64,000 bases of DNA, taken from assembly GCA_024195585.1 (NCBI GenBank), contig SWBL01000183.1, forward strand, positions 35,767 through 99,766. The letters are read 5' to 3'. The DNA comes from Aureobasidium sp. EXF-3400 (taxonomy: Eukaryota; Ascomycota; Dothideomycetes; Dothideales; Saccotheciaceae). Under the pieces are notes generated by a model. It saw only the letters and a program-made list of their open reading frames with translations. It had not been told where the DNA came from and made no database searches. The first letter of the stretch is position 1. Each line of letters starts with the position of its first letter. A program made the position numbers and the translations under genes. Positions 21,818 through 32,600 of this stretch are shown here, piece by piece.

Positions 21818-23098
21818 ATGAGCGCAACCATGGACTCGCAAAAGCCGGTACACACCATTGTCCTGGATACTGGTGCCATCATCCGCAACCATCCTACTGT
21901 ATCGACCCTTCTCGCCCAATCCGAGCAAATCGTCACCGTCCCCGCCATCATCACCGAAATTAGAGATGCTGCCACCCGCACCCGCGTAGAGACGCAACTT
22001 ATGCCCTTCTTGACCATTCGCTCGCCAACCCCTGCGAGTATCAAGTTTGTCACCGACTTTGCCCGCAGGACTGGTGATTTAGATGTTCTTTCGAAGCCCG
22101 ATATTCAGATTGTTGCCCTGGCTTACGAGCTGGAATGCGAGCGCAATGGTGGCGACTGGAGATTGAGAAGGACACCTGGACAGAAGGGCATGAATGGCAA
22201 GCCCCCAGTCAAGGAGGAAGTCAAGTCTGAGGAGAAGGATGAGGCCAAACAAGAGGAGGTTGCAGAGATTAATCAGGACAAGACAACCAAAGCCATGCCC
22301 GAACAAACCACCGTCGATGCCTCTGTCCAGCAGCTTTCTGAAGACCTGGCACAGACAAAGATCGAGGAAGTAGAGAACACCGCTTCAGAAGAGCCCATTG
22401 CTGCTCAAGACTCTCAGCCCATCGAGACTCCCCAAGAAGAAGCCGACGACTCGGGCGAAGACTCAGATGGTGGCTGGATCACGCCCTCGAACCTCAAGAA
22501 GCACCAAGAAAAAGATTCGTCAGGCAGCACCGAGAGCATCCAAAACGTCCAAAGCGTCCTGCAGGTTGCGACTTTGACGACAGATTTCGCCATGCAAAAT
22601 GTGCTTCTGCAAATAAACCTTAACCTGCTCTCGCCAACTATGCAACGCGTCAAGCACCTCAAGACCTACATTCTGCGCTGCCATGCCTGCTTCTGCACGA
22701 CCAAAGAAATGAGCAAGCAATTCTGTCCCAGATGCGGAAGCCCCACGCTCACCAGAGTGGCCTGCAGCACAACATCCAACGGAGAGTTCAAGCTGCACCT
22801 GAAGAAGAACATGCAATGGAACACTCGTGGCGATCGCTTCAGCATTCCCAAACCTGTGCATGGAAGCGCGAACGGAAGAGTCCAAGGTGGAGGTAAAGGA
22901 CACTGGGGCAACGATCTCATTCTTGCAGAGGATCAGAAGGAATATACCAGGCATCACGAGACCGAGAAAAGGAGAAAGGAGAGAGACTTGATGGATGAAG
23001 ACTATCTGCCTAGCATCTTGACTGGAGACCGCAACAGCAGAGCTGGAGGCAGGATGAAGGTTGGTGGTGGTCGCAATGTCAACTCAAGAAAGCGATAG
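21818..23098 (+). CDS. NOB1: NOB1, 20S pre-rRNA D-site endonuclease
   Basis: Nob1 makes the final cut at site D that turns 20S pre-rRNA into mature 18S rRNA in cytoplasmic pre-40S particles. The 426-residue single-exon protein has the N-terminal PIN nuclease domain (TIVLDTGAIIRN, with the metal-binding Asp at residue 17; VPAIITEIRD; SKPDIQIVALAYELE). A disordered acidic insert spans about 130-240. A C4 zinc ribbon follows around residues 287-310 (CHACF, then FCPRCG), and then the conserved basic tail with WNTRGDRFSIPKP and a final R/K-rich end. Length and domain order are normal for fungi. Its neighbour NOP10 also serves ribosome production, but the two are convergent and not co-transcribed. 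Confidence 0.95.
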   Translation: MSATMDSQKPVHTIVLDTGAIIRNHPTVSTLLAQSEQIVTVPAIITEIRDAATRTRVETQLMPFLTIRSPTPASIKFVTDFARRTGDLDVLSKPDIQIVALAYELECERNGGDWRLRRTPGQKGMNGKPPVKEEVKSEEKDEAKQEEVAEINQDKTTKAMPEQTTVDASVQQLSEDLAQTKIEEVENTASEEPIAAQDSQPIETPQEEADDSGEDSDGGWITPSNLKKHQEKDSSGSTESIQNVQSVLQVATLTTDFAMQNVLLQINLNLLSPTMQRVKHLKTYILRCHACFCTTKEMSKQFCPRCGSPTLTRVACSTTSNGEFKLHLKKNMQWNTRGDRFSIPKPVHGSANGRVQGGGKGHWGNDLILAEDQKEYTRHHETEKRRKERDLMDEDYLPSILTGDRNSRAGGRMKVGGGRNVNSRKR

Positions 23099-23527
23099 AG
23101 GCGTGAGAGGAGTGTTTGATGCCTGGTACGAATCTCTAACTTACTTGCATGGCAAGGTGTTCAAGGCGCTTTCGTCGAAATTGAGGAGTTCTAATGGTAG
23201 ACATCATGATCATGGCAGATGGTATACAAAAGTGCTTTTTAGAGACCAAATCAAGGACAAGTAGATGACAGCTGGAAGAGTTTCTGGCGGTTGAAATGTT
23301 TGGTGATTTCGGGGCTTTTGCTTTACGCAAGAAACCATTGTGATTCTCTCTCTCGGCGCTTTCATGTGGCCAAATCGAAAATATTGGGTGCTCCTCTCTA
23401 CAAGTTTTATTCATCTCAAAAGAGATGATCCGTCCGATACAAGCCTGCGCCGCAGAACGCCTTTCTTTTTCCCATAGTACGAAAGAATATTCAAATGTCC
23501 ATGATTGCCTTAGCAGCTAGGGTGCGC
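23099..23527. other. convergent intergenic spacer, NOB1/NOP10
   Basis: The 3' flanks of NOB1 (plus) and NOP10 (minus) share this 430-bp spacer. No open frame worth reporting and no snoRNA-like boxes were recognised. Confidence 0.4.
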
Positions 23528-24055
23528 TTATTGGCCAAGAACCTTGAGGTCCTCTGTCGATTGTGTTAGTTGGTAGGGTTCGAATCAAAGGATGATGTGG
23601 GCGACGTACTCTGCTGAGTGATGAGGAGACCGTAGCGCTTCTTGAGGGTGACGCGGTGTCTGTTGGAAGAAAGTCAGCGTCTTACGGACTGAATTATGCA
23701 CAGTTGTCTCTCTGTCGCCGATGGCGTTGGTCTTGCAGTTCGGCATTCAGCGTAGTGTCCACCTCTTTGCTCTTGCAGAGTGTCGTGTGCCTCGTCGTTG
23801 TGACGCAGCCTCATGTTTTGTGCATGGATTCTCGGCCTTTTAAGCACTCTCTTGTTAATTTTCACATGTTCTTTGGATCCGTCTCTTTTCTTGTCGCGCG
23901 AACAGATGGACTGATTGATCATGTCCTTACCTCGAGTACTTGTCATCGGGCGAGAAGCGAGCAGGGTGTGCAGACTTTGTGACCTCTGCGCCGTTGACCT
24001 TCTTCAAGGTGTAGACACGCTTGCCCTGGCTGTCGAGAGTGTACATAAGATGCAT
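23528..24055 (-). CDS. NOP10: NOP10, H/ACA snoRNP subunit
   Basis: Nop10 is a small core protein of H/ACA snoRNPs, which guide pseudouridylation of rRNA, and it contacts the pseudouridine synthase Cbf5. Three short exons on the minus strand (23931-24055, 23610-23659, 23528-23553) encode 66 residues beginning [19 protein letters not shown] and ending DLKVLGQ. The core motif [20 protein letters not shown] is diagnostic; one of its Arg codons is split by intron 1. Introns are 271 bp (unusually long for this window, GTAAGG..AACAG) and 56 bp (GTACGT..GACAG). Because each exon is short, simple open-frame scans miss this gene. It is divergent from LCL2 with about 345 bp between the starts. Confidence 0.93.
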
Positions 24056-24400
24056 ATCGACGGTATTGTGTTTGTGATGGTCGTGAGAAAAGAAGAAGGG
24101 CGTTGGTCGTGGGTATCAAAATCGATGGCGGCGTGGATGCAGGAAAAATTCGTGAAGATGCGCCGGCGGATGTGCTGAAGCTTTTGCGGAGTCGTGAATC
24201 GTCTTGGCGCTACGCGATGCCCGCCAGGGTGGACAACAATACCAGCTGGCTTTTGGGCAACCGATTCATTTGCATACAATCATCCTTGACGGATAATACT
24301 CTCAACCAAACGGTATCCCAGGACACAAAAGACGATCATATCCCCAACCAAGAACCAGTCACATCGACTCAAAAAGTGCAACAAGATCCAAGTCGCAACC

Positions 24401-24817
24401 ATGAAGACACCACTATCCCTCTTCTTTACAACGCTCCTGCTCTTCGTCCTTCCTGCATTTGCTCAATTCCAGTTCTTCGAGCAAATGTTCAACCAGGGCG
24501 GTCAGCAAAACCAACAACCCCAAAATGCTGCTTCCGACTCTGCATGGTACAAGCAACAGTACGAAGCTGGTGAGTCTCCCTTGTCAATCATCCAGCGTAC
24601 ATATGCTGACGCCATGCAACCAGTACATTGCGATAAATACCTCTGCCCTTCCACCCTGTCCTGCGTACACTTTCCGCACCACTGCCCTTGCGCCTTTCCC
24701 GAGCTAGAAGACAAAGTTGAGCTGGACGATGGCAGCATGGTCTGCGTCTCAAAAGGAGGCTACAAGCCTGGTGAAGCTACAAGAAAGATCGAGTTGGCAA
24801 GAAAGGGCTTGTTGTAA
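24401..24817 (+). CDS. LCL2: LCL2, long chronological lifespan protein 2
   Basis: This is a small secreted or ER-luminal protein of the LCL2 family, whose yeast member affects chronological lifespan and probably ER-associated degradation. Exons 24401-24569 and 24624-24817 encode 120 residues. A signal peptide is clear ([21 protein letters not shown]). The family core [20 protein letters not shown] and the end [20 protein letters not shown] are both present. The 54-bp intron (GTGAGT..CAACCAG) has no stop and a length divisible by three, so the unspliced frame also reads through to 138 residues. The spliced form is preferred because it restores the compact family spacing before the first conserved cysteine. 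The gene is convergent with QTRT2, 137 bp apart. Confidence 0.9.
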   Translation: MKTPLSLFFTTLLLFVLPAFAQFQFFEQMFNQGGQQNQQPQNAASDSAWYKQQYEAGESPLSIIQRTYADAMQPVHCDKYLCPSTLSCVHFPHHCPCAFPELEDKVELDDGSMVCVSKGGYKPGEATRKIELARKGLL

Positions 24818-24954
24818 GCCTCATGACTGTCATTTACATGGCTCTGCTTTTGAGCACCACCCTACTCTGTATGCTATCAGGAACATTCATAGCTGGTCTA
24901 TGCTGCACTGTGTGCTACAAAACACAGCTCGTGACACTGCCATACCAATGCATA

Positions 24955-26496
24955 CTAATCCATCTTCTCGGCAAATCCAACCTTTTCGACATCTGCAGCG
25001 ACTGCGTCAGGACCGGGAACAGGCACTGAGCCCTTCTGTGCAACCTTTTCCATCTTGTCCGGATTTGCTTTGTATACTGTAAATGGCGCCGAATTTCTCT
25101 TGCGCTCGTTGGGACCCTCGGATTTGAATTGGTAGCCTCGTAATCTGTTTGTTCGTCAGTTTCTTTGGTCTCGATATGCAATACGCTTTGGGATACCGCC
25201 TACCTAGGACCACGGCCATTTGATTCTGGCAGTTCTGGTTCATAGAATCGCTCAAAGTCCGCAATATCCTGACCGAAGGTGCCACGATCGATGCTCTCGC
25301 GTATGCCAGCAAAAAATTCATCCATGATGTGGTGATTGTGGATTTGCAACAACACCCAGGCCAGCATTTCTTTGGCCGACAAGAGATGCTGCAGGAAGGC
25401 GCGGTGGTGATTCGTGCATGCATAGCAAGGGCAATCTTTGCGTAACGGTGATACATCTGTCGCGTGCTTTGTATCCCACATATCCACGCCTAGCGGCAGA
25501 GGCTCCTCTGGTATGGGGCCAGAGACAGGGAAACGGAAGTCCAACGCTATGCCAGCGTCTGTGATGGCGCTTAGGAAAGGCAGAGTCAAGATATCTATCC
25601 CTTGGGACACGTCTTGTAGCACTGCCCGGGGGTTATTGGGTTCGGTCAGACCGAGGCGCGGCAAAGTCATCAGCTGTTCAGGCAGGTCCCCTAGAGTGAT
25701 TGTATTGTAAACAGCCAGTCCTTGTATGTCTTGCGCCATATCTTCGAGATGGTCAATGTAATATCTCTGCGAGTCGGCGGATATAGGCAGTAGTGGTGCA
25801 TACAGCAGCGGCAGTTCTGGTCCTTGCTCTTTCTTGGTCTTGGTTCGTTCGTCCACGTGTGCTTGGATCCATTTTGCAGTGCGATTTGTGATTTTGTCGA
25901 TCTTCTTGTAGCTGACTTTGTAATATCCATACGGAATATCTCCGAGACCGACAATGATATCCGGGTTGAGTGAAGTTGTCAGGCTTCTGAAAGTCGAGTC
26001 TTGAAGTTTGGTGAAGCCAAAAGCAGTCATGATGCTCATCTGACTATCGGTGCTTGCTCCTGGCGAAGGCACAGGTGGTGAACGGCGAGCTCCAAGAACC
26101 AGAACATGATGGTCTGGGGTCGCAGTGTATGCACGCAGTCTTGATGATCCATCCGGCGGGTTGTACCTGAGAATCGGGGTACCTTTTTCTACGACTTTTT
26201 ATTTCTTTTGGTGAGCACACACATTCGGTCAGCTTCGCTGTTCAGGCGAGAGGTTGTTGCCAAAGTGCAAACTTACAATCCTCTGCTGCCATGTATGCAC
26301 CACAGATATTGGTGTGCTTGGTCACATTGTCCTGGGTCAAGTGCGGTACAGCTCCCCGGGATGCTAGAGCCAGGTAATGAGGTGTCTTGATGGCCTGTCG
26401 ATTGGGCAAGCTGAGCAGTCCAGTCCTCACTGCACTGCTCGTCGATGCTGTCGTGAAATTGAACATGGTTTCTTCGGACATGTTGGCCGATGTCAT
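24955..26496 (-). CDS. QTRT2: QTRT2, queuine tRNA-ribosyltransferase accessory subunit
   Basis: QTRT2 pairs with the catalytic subunit QTRT1 to exchange guanine-34 for salvaged queuine in tRNAs with GUN anticodons. Exons on the minus strand are 26277-26496, 25204-26194 and 24955-25144, giving 466 residues. Introns of 82 and 59 bp join all three in frame. The TGT-family zinc site is visible (CPCYACTNHHRAF, then a downstream His in IHNHH), as are the N-terminal block NRQAIKTPHYLALASRGAVP and the C-terminal LRGYQFKSEG. The third exon is easily lost because the frame stops right at the splice site. Two other Met codons (MSEET, MFNFT) lie close to the chosen start at 26496. The gene implies queuosine modification in this organism, unlike budding yeast, which lacks it. 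Confidence 0.9.
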
Positions 26497-26651
26497 ATCA
26501 ACATTTCAGGAACTCTTGGGCTTTGACTCGATGGACCAAAAGTCGCTTGCCAAGCCGCTGCTTCACGCGCGTCACTTCGCGTTCCATCGTGTAGATTGAA
26601 TTTGGACCACAACTTCTAGTGTCTCGATTCAACATTGTACGAATCGCAAGA
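26497..26651. promoter_or_regulatory. short bidirectional promoter, QTRT2/thymidylate kinase, with MCB-like box
   Basis: Only 155 bp separate the divergent QTRT2 and thymidylate kinase starts. The segment contains ACGCGCGT at 26565-26572 and CTTCGCGTT just after it. Both resemble MBF/SBF (MluI cell-cycle box) sites known to drive S-phase genes, including thymidylate kinase in budding yeast. Function here is inferred from motif and position only. Confidence 0.4.
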
Positions 26652-27403
26652 ATGCCTCGTGGAAAGCTGATTGTGTTCGAAGGCCTTGACAGATCAGGCA
26701 AGTCTACACAATGTGAGAGATTGGTGTCCTATCTTTCTGAGAGAGGCTTGCCAGTCAAACATCGTCGGTTTCCTGGTACGTGTTCCAGATCCCTTACTAT
26801 GCTTGACAAGAAACTCACGTTTTGGCAGATAGAACGACTCCAATCGGTCAAATGATCAACAACTACCTGCAAGGTCAGAGTGAACAAGAAGATCATGTCA
26901 TCCATCTGCTCTTCTCTGCGAATAGATGGGAGGCAGTGTAGGTACTTCCGAATCGCTTGTATTGTAGTGACTGTCTGACATTGAACAGTGCGTCGATAGA
27001 AGCAGACATCAATGCTGGAACCACTGTTGTCATTGACAGGTACTATTATTCTGGATGTGTCTATTCTGCGGCGAAGAACAATCCCAGCCTCAGCCTCGCT
27101 TGGTGCCGCCATCCTGAAGAAGGACTTCCTCGACCCGACTTGTGTCTATTCCTTGATATTTCTGCAGAGGACGCAGCAAAACGAGGAGGTTGGGGTGAAG
27201 AACGATACGAGAAGAAGGAGCTTCAAGATCGCGTTCGCCAGCTCTTTGCTGACATTCGAGCCACGGATGATGGTTCTGACTTTGTAACCATAGATGCTGG
27301 CCAAAGTCTTGAAACCGTTGAAAGTGCAATCCGCCGTCATGCTGAAGCCTGCATCGGCACGACAGATGATTCAAGCCCTCTGCGACGCATTCAGCCTTGG
27401 TAG
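26652..27403 (+). CDS. CDC8: thymidylate kinase (dTMP kinase)
   Basis: The enzyme phosphorylates dTMP to dTDP with ATP, the last step specific to dTTP supply. Exons 26652-26775, 26829-26937 and 26989-27403 encode 215 residues; the introns are 53 and 51 bp. Motifs are complete: the P-loop GLDRSGKST near the N-terminus, the dTMP-binding DRYYYSG motif, and the lid segment [17 protein letters not shown]. The ATG at 26652 gives the usual short leader [11 protein letters not shown]; the upstream in-frame GTG at 26619 is not a credible start. Transcription is divergent from QTRT2. NDK1, further along the window, carries out the next phosphorylation step. Confidence 0.93.
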
Positions 27404-27497
27404 ATGACCTTGGTCTGTCCGTGGCATCAAGGATTGTTGCAAGGACTCAGAAATGCGAAGGCCTTTGTTGGCAATCAGTCTACTAGACTCCTCCAGC

Positions 27498-28842
27498 TCA
27501 GTCAATCACCTCAGCTTCGTCCCAGTCGCTATCTTCAATGACTGCTTTCCGCACTTTGACGGCCGAGGAGCTTGCCGAGGGTGTGTGCTGTCCGTTCAAC
27601 TCGTCGACTAGCTTCCACTCATCGCCACCGGTTGGTGTTGCTTGCATCTGTTCAACGTCCTCATAGTCTGACTGCAGTAAGACGTCGTCAAAATCCACCT
27701 CGGGATCGCTTTCGTCTGCCAGAACGTCAGGCTCCTCCGCTTCGTCTTCATCCACAACGGCAGCGCTCTTTGCACTCTCCTTGACATTCTTTTTACGACG
27801 TTTTGGCTCCTTGAACAGAGCCGTGACCTCTTTCTCGCCACGGATACGCAAGCTCAAGTCCTTCACAAGATCAGTCCAGTTTAGGCTTGATTCGCAAGAC
27901 GGGCAATGTCCATGTGTTGGGACAATCGCATCTCGGGCACCATACTCGCCTTTGAGAAAATGAGTCGATAAGCATCCGACGTGGAAGATTGAGTTGCATG
28001 TCTGGTTGGAACATACAAGCGCCATTTCCTTTGTTGAATCGAGAGAAGAACAACAAATGACGCAACTGTTATTCGGCACGACCAGCAGTTTTCGGCTCTT
28101 TTCTAAGGTGGTCTTCATATGTTGATAGGTAGGGTCGATCTTGTGGATGCCAACAGGGTTCGAGGGGTCTTCTTCGAGTGCTGCTTTCTGTAAAACTGAT
28201 TCGTCCATCTCAACTTCAATACCCTGACGGATAACCTCAGGCATGTCGACCGTCCATCTGTGCCACATTTTGTACACGTCTTCGGCAAAGAACTTAACTT
28301 GTAATGGCCAACGTTCAAAACTCTTTGCTCTTAGCAAGATGTGAAGATTGGCAAGTTTATCGTGCATTGACATACGAGGGCGTCCTGCGCGCTTGCGTAC
28401 CTTGCCAGTCCGTGGTGAGAATCTTTGTTTTGTGTTGGCTTGGGTGATGCGCTCATCTGGAGCAATATGTCGTGTCTGGTGTGTGTTTTGCCATGCCCAT
28501 CTGAAAAATCCTGGTTAGAAGATACAAACCTTAGATTATGTGCTCAGAAAAAATGATGCGACGGCCTAGTGTGTCGACGAATGAACGGAGCAATATAGGT
28601 AACCAATCGACTTACTCGAATTGCAAGGCAGCAATTTTGGAAGGAAATCCAGTGACAAGGCAGGTCATTTCCCATGGTCGTAGCGTGTTTTTGGATGTTC
28701 TCACAGCTCCACCTTTTGCGATTCCATTGTGTTGCTTCAAACGTCGGACGGGATGTGGCGTGCTTCCAACATAGAGATTCTGGTGGCGGACTGTCGAACG
28801 AAGCAGATAACAAGCATAAAATGCAGGTATCGGCCTATCCAT
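27498..28842 (-). CDS. SLX1: SLX1, structure-specific endonuclease catalytic subunit
   Basis: Slx1 with Slx4 cuts branched DNA such as Holliday junctions and replication forks. Exons on the minus strand are 28616-28842 and 27498-28500 (115-bp intron), encoding 409 residues. The N-terminal GIY-YIG nuclease shows [27 protein letters not shown] and FEWAWQNTH. The invariant catalytic Glu of the last motif (residue 76) has its codon split by the intron. A C-terminal Zn-binding RING/PHD-like finger follows (CVICCSSLD ... [10 protein letters not shown] ... [10 protein letters not shown]). The last ~90 residues are acidic and disordered. The start ATG at 28842 follows from the conserved nuclease start; the upstream in-frame TTG is ignored. 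The gene is convergent with thymidylate kinase, 94 bp apart. Confidence 0.93.
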
Positions 28843-29652
28843 TGCGAACCTTCCTCTTGACAAACGAGAGTGGATATGAATATACTCCCAATCAAGTCGT
28901 AGGACCGAAATTACTCAATAGGAGAACCAAAATCTGTGAGGTGAAACCAAGAGACATGTGATTGGCTGTCAAGTGCGGGAAGCTCTCGGCTGCAGATCTG
29001 CTGTGCGGCAAATCTGACTACGTATCTTGGTCACGAATTGCATGAAATAGTCGAGAAGGAATTCTGCATGTAGAGATGTGTGTTGATCTAGTGTGGCAAT
29101 CGGTAGGATGAATGTGTATTTTGGTGATCAAGGAGCGCACAAAAGAATCAAGTGGATGGTGCTACAAGTTCAGGAACAGGGCAGACGACGAAGATGGTTC
29201 TGGCATCACGCGGCGAGCCTCGGAAGGCAATCCTCAGCGAAGCCAATCTTGGCCAAGCTGTCGACTTTGTGCGGGTGAGTCGTCTTGTTCCAGCCGTATG
29301 GGAAGTCTGCCTCGCACCTGCCTTTCTAATTCCAGCACCACTTCTCCAATTTGTTCCTTGAAAGCCGCTAGGTCGAGCAGACCTTTTGACTCCATGCACA
29401 TGCGACAGTAACCATCGTTACCTGGTCATCGCCTGGAGCAGCACCTGCCTAGTGTTACGCCCACATATCAGATCTGGCCGCTCTCTCCAGTTTCTTGTCG
29501 CTCCACATTCGAATGTGCCCGCCGCACCATCACCCCTTCACCATCAACGCCGCTCTTTAACACCATCCTACGCCAGACTGCCATACGACTGAATCGCCTA
29601 ACGTCAGCACTGATATATCTACCTTAATAATTACCCCGACCGAATCTTGCGA
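28843..29652. other. divergent intergenic region, SLX1/KDM5
   Basis: About 810 bp lie between the divergent SLX1 and KDM5 starts. Overlapping short frames at 29093-29411 on both strands have no domains. The CT-rich stretch at about 29.45-29.6 kb fits a KDM5 5' leader. Confidence 0.45.
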
Positions 29653-32600
29653 ATGGTCGTGCCTCCAAGCAGCGGAGGGGCTGCTGCTGCCTCTTCAGCA
29701 AATCGCCCGACATACACCACCAGCAATGTCGCCTCGACAAAACCCAAGTCTGTCGCTCACACACCGAGTGCAGCCGTGAACAACACACCTATGCCGCTCA
29801 GCGCAAGACGCTCAGAGCCTCTGGACTTGAACACCGTAGAGCGTCGAGGACAACCAAATGCCGCGCCTGAGATTACCAAGAGGAACAGATTACACGCCAT
29901 TCCTGAGGGTCCTACTTTCCGACCCACCGAAGAAGAGTTTCGCGATCCTATGGCGTATATGCGCAAGATTGAGCCTGAAGGTCGGAAATATGGAATCGCA
30001 AAGATTATTCCTCCCGAAGGCTGGCAGATGCCATTCGCCATCGATACATCGGTGTGTATGCCATGATCATATTGCCAATTCCATGCTGACACAGTTGACA
30101 GCGATTCCACTTTCGTGTGCGACGCCAGGAATTAAACTCTGTCGAAGGCGGTGAGTTACAATGCACATCGATATCCGTGTAATAGGCTGATCCAAAATCA
30201 GGAACTCGGGCAAATCTCAACTACCTGGATCAACTGTCTAAATTCCACAGGCAACACGGCACTAACCTCAACCGATTCCCCAGTGTGGATAAACGACCTC
30301 TCGATCTCTACAAACTCAAAAAGGCGGTCGAGGCCAGAGGGGGTTTCGATAGAGTGTGTAAGTTGAAGAAATGGGCTGAGATTGGTCGTGATCTTGGATA
30401 CAGCGGAAAAATTATGTCCAGCCTCTCGACTTCTCTTAAAAATTCTTACCAGAAATGGCTACAGCCATACGAGGACTACCTGCGAGTCGCAAAACCGGGA
30501 GTTCAACATCAACTCGAGCTGGAAAACGGTGGCCCTTTCACCCCCTCCCCGGGTACTTCGCCTCTTAAGAAGTCGCAGAACAATACCCCGAATGGTGACA
30601 ACACTCCAGCGATGCGCGCATCTGCTGCACTGAATGCTTCCCTGGACGCTGGAATTCCTGCAGTTCAGCAGACGCCAGTCAAGCCGACTCCTCCTGCCCC
30701 AGCTCCGGCTCCTATCCAGGGCTTTACACCTGTTAATGGAGGCTTCACTTCAGTCAACCGTCCTTCAGGCTTTACCCCTGTGAACGGGCCTAACGGAGTT
30801 CACGCAACCCCAGAGAACCCGCGGTCAGTACCGAGGACAACCATGGATAGCCCCCAGCTGCAAGAAAGCAACACACCAACTTTCGAACCCAGCAACTCTG
30901 CAAAACGGCCCTTGACTGATAGCGCGGAGAAGGATGTGAACGGGGATCTGGACGCGTCTGGACGACGTAGCAAAAGATTGAAGAGAGAGCCAGCACCGAT
31001 GGTAGCAGGTTCGCATATGCACCAACCTAGGACGTCGACGCCGAGATTTGTTCCAGCACGAGAACGCAGCAACTTCCCTCCTGGTGAAGCATGTGAAACT
31101 TGCGCCAAGCCAGAAGACCCGGGATTGCTTCTGATATGCGACAGCTGCGATTGTGGTTATCATGGCGCATGTCTCGAACCTCCTGTAAAGATGCAGCAAC
31201 CTGAACACGATTGGCATTGTCCCCGTTGTCTGGTAGGAACTGGAGAGTTTGGATTCGAAGAAGGCGAGGTTTATTCGCTCCGAGCGTTCCAGGAAAGAGC
31301 GAACAGATTCAAGGAGAACCACTTCGCCGACAAAATGCCCTTTGATCCTATCCTTAACAAAAGAAGGCCGGTCAATGAAGACGATGTTGAGCGCGAGTTC
31401 TGGAGGCTTGTCGAGAACATCACGGAAACGGTTGAAGTTGAATATGGTGCTGATATCCATTCGACGACCCACGGAAGTGGCTTCCCCACGATCGAGAAAC
31501 AGCCTCGCGACCCTTATTCGACAGATCCCTGGAACTTGAACGTCCTCCCACTCTATGGCGAGTCTTTGTTCAAGCACATCAAGACGGATATTTCTGGAAT
31601 GACAGTACCCTGGCTCTACGTTGGTATGGTGTTCTCCACTTTCTGCTGGCACAACGAGGATCATTATGCTTACTCCGCCAACTACCAACACTTCGGAGCG
31701 ACCAAGACATGGTATGGTGTTCCTGGAGAAGATGCTGAGAAGTTCGAAAACGCAATGCGCGAAGCTGTGCCAGAGCTCTTCGAGACGCAACCGGATCTAC
31801 TGTTCCAACTGGTGACTTTGATGCCGCCAGAAAAGCTGAAGAAAGCTGGAGTGCGTGTCTATGCTATCGACCAACGTGCAGGTCAGATGGTCGTGACTTT
31901 CCCTCAAGCGTACCACGCTGGATTTAACCATGGTTTCAATCTCAACGAAGCTGTCAACTTTGCACCTGTTGACTGGGAACCGTTTGGAGAAAGTGGTGTA
32001 CAGAGGCTTCGCGACTATCGTCGTCAACCATGTTTCTCTCACGATGAGCTCCTACTGACAGCCGCTGCTCGCGACCAGTCAATAAACACCGCAAAGTGGC
32101 TTGCTCCAGCTTTGGAAAGATTGCTTGAGAAGGAGCTAAATGCCCGCAAGCACTTCCTTGAGCAGCCTGATAATACCGAGCCAACAGACGACAGTTACCA
32201 AGGTGAGAGATACACCAACAAGCCCGAAGTCTTTACAGAGGATATGGATGAGGACGAATATGTCTGTAGCTTCTGCAAGTGTTATAGCTTCCTCTCACGA
32301 TACGTGTGCAAGAAGTCGGGTAAAGTCATGTGTCTGCTACATGCTGGCGCATACGAATGCTGCGACTCGAAAGAATCAGACCGTTACGCCAGTCCAGCTC
32401 ACGACCACGTCCTCTCTCTTCGCATGACGGACAAGGAGTTGAAGTCAATGGTGCAAAAGGTGGTTGATCGAGCTAAGCTTCCTGAAGCCTGGGCACAGAA
32501 GGTCGATGATTACCTTGGCCAGGAACCTCGACCGTCGCTGAAGATTTTGCGCTCACTGCTCAACGAAGGTGAGCGCATTCCCTTCGATATTCCGCAGCTC

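Noticed and set aside
23577..23586. tRNA B-box-like GGTTCGAATC
   Set aside because: It lies inside a NOP10 intron, the A-box-like stretch is directly adjacent rather than the usual distance away, and no cloverleaf can be drawn.
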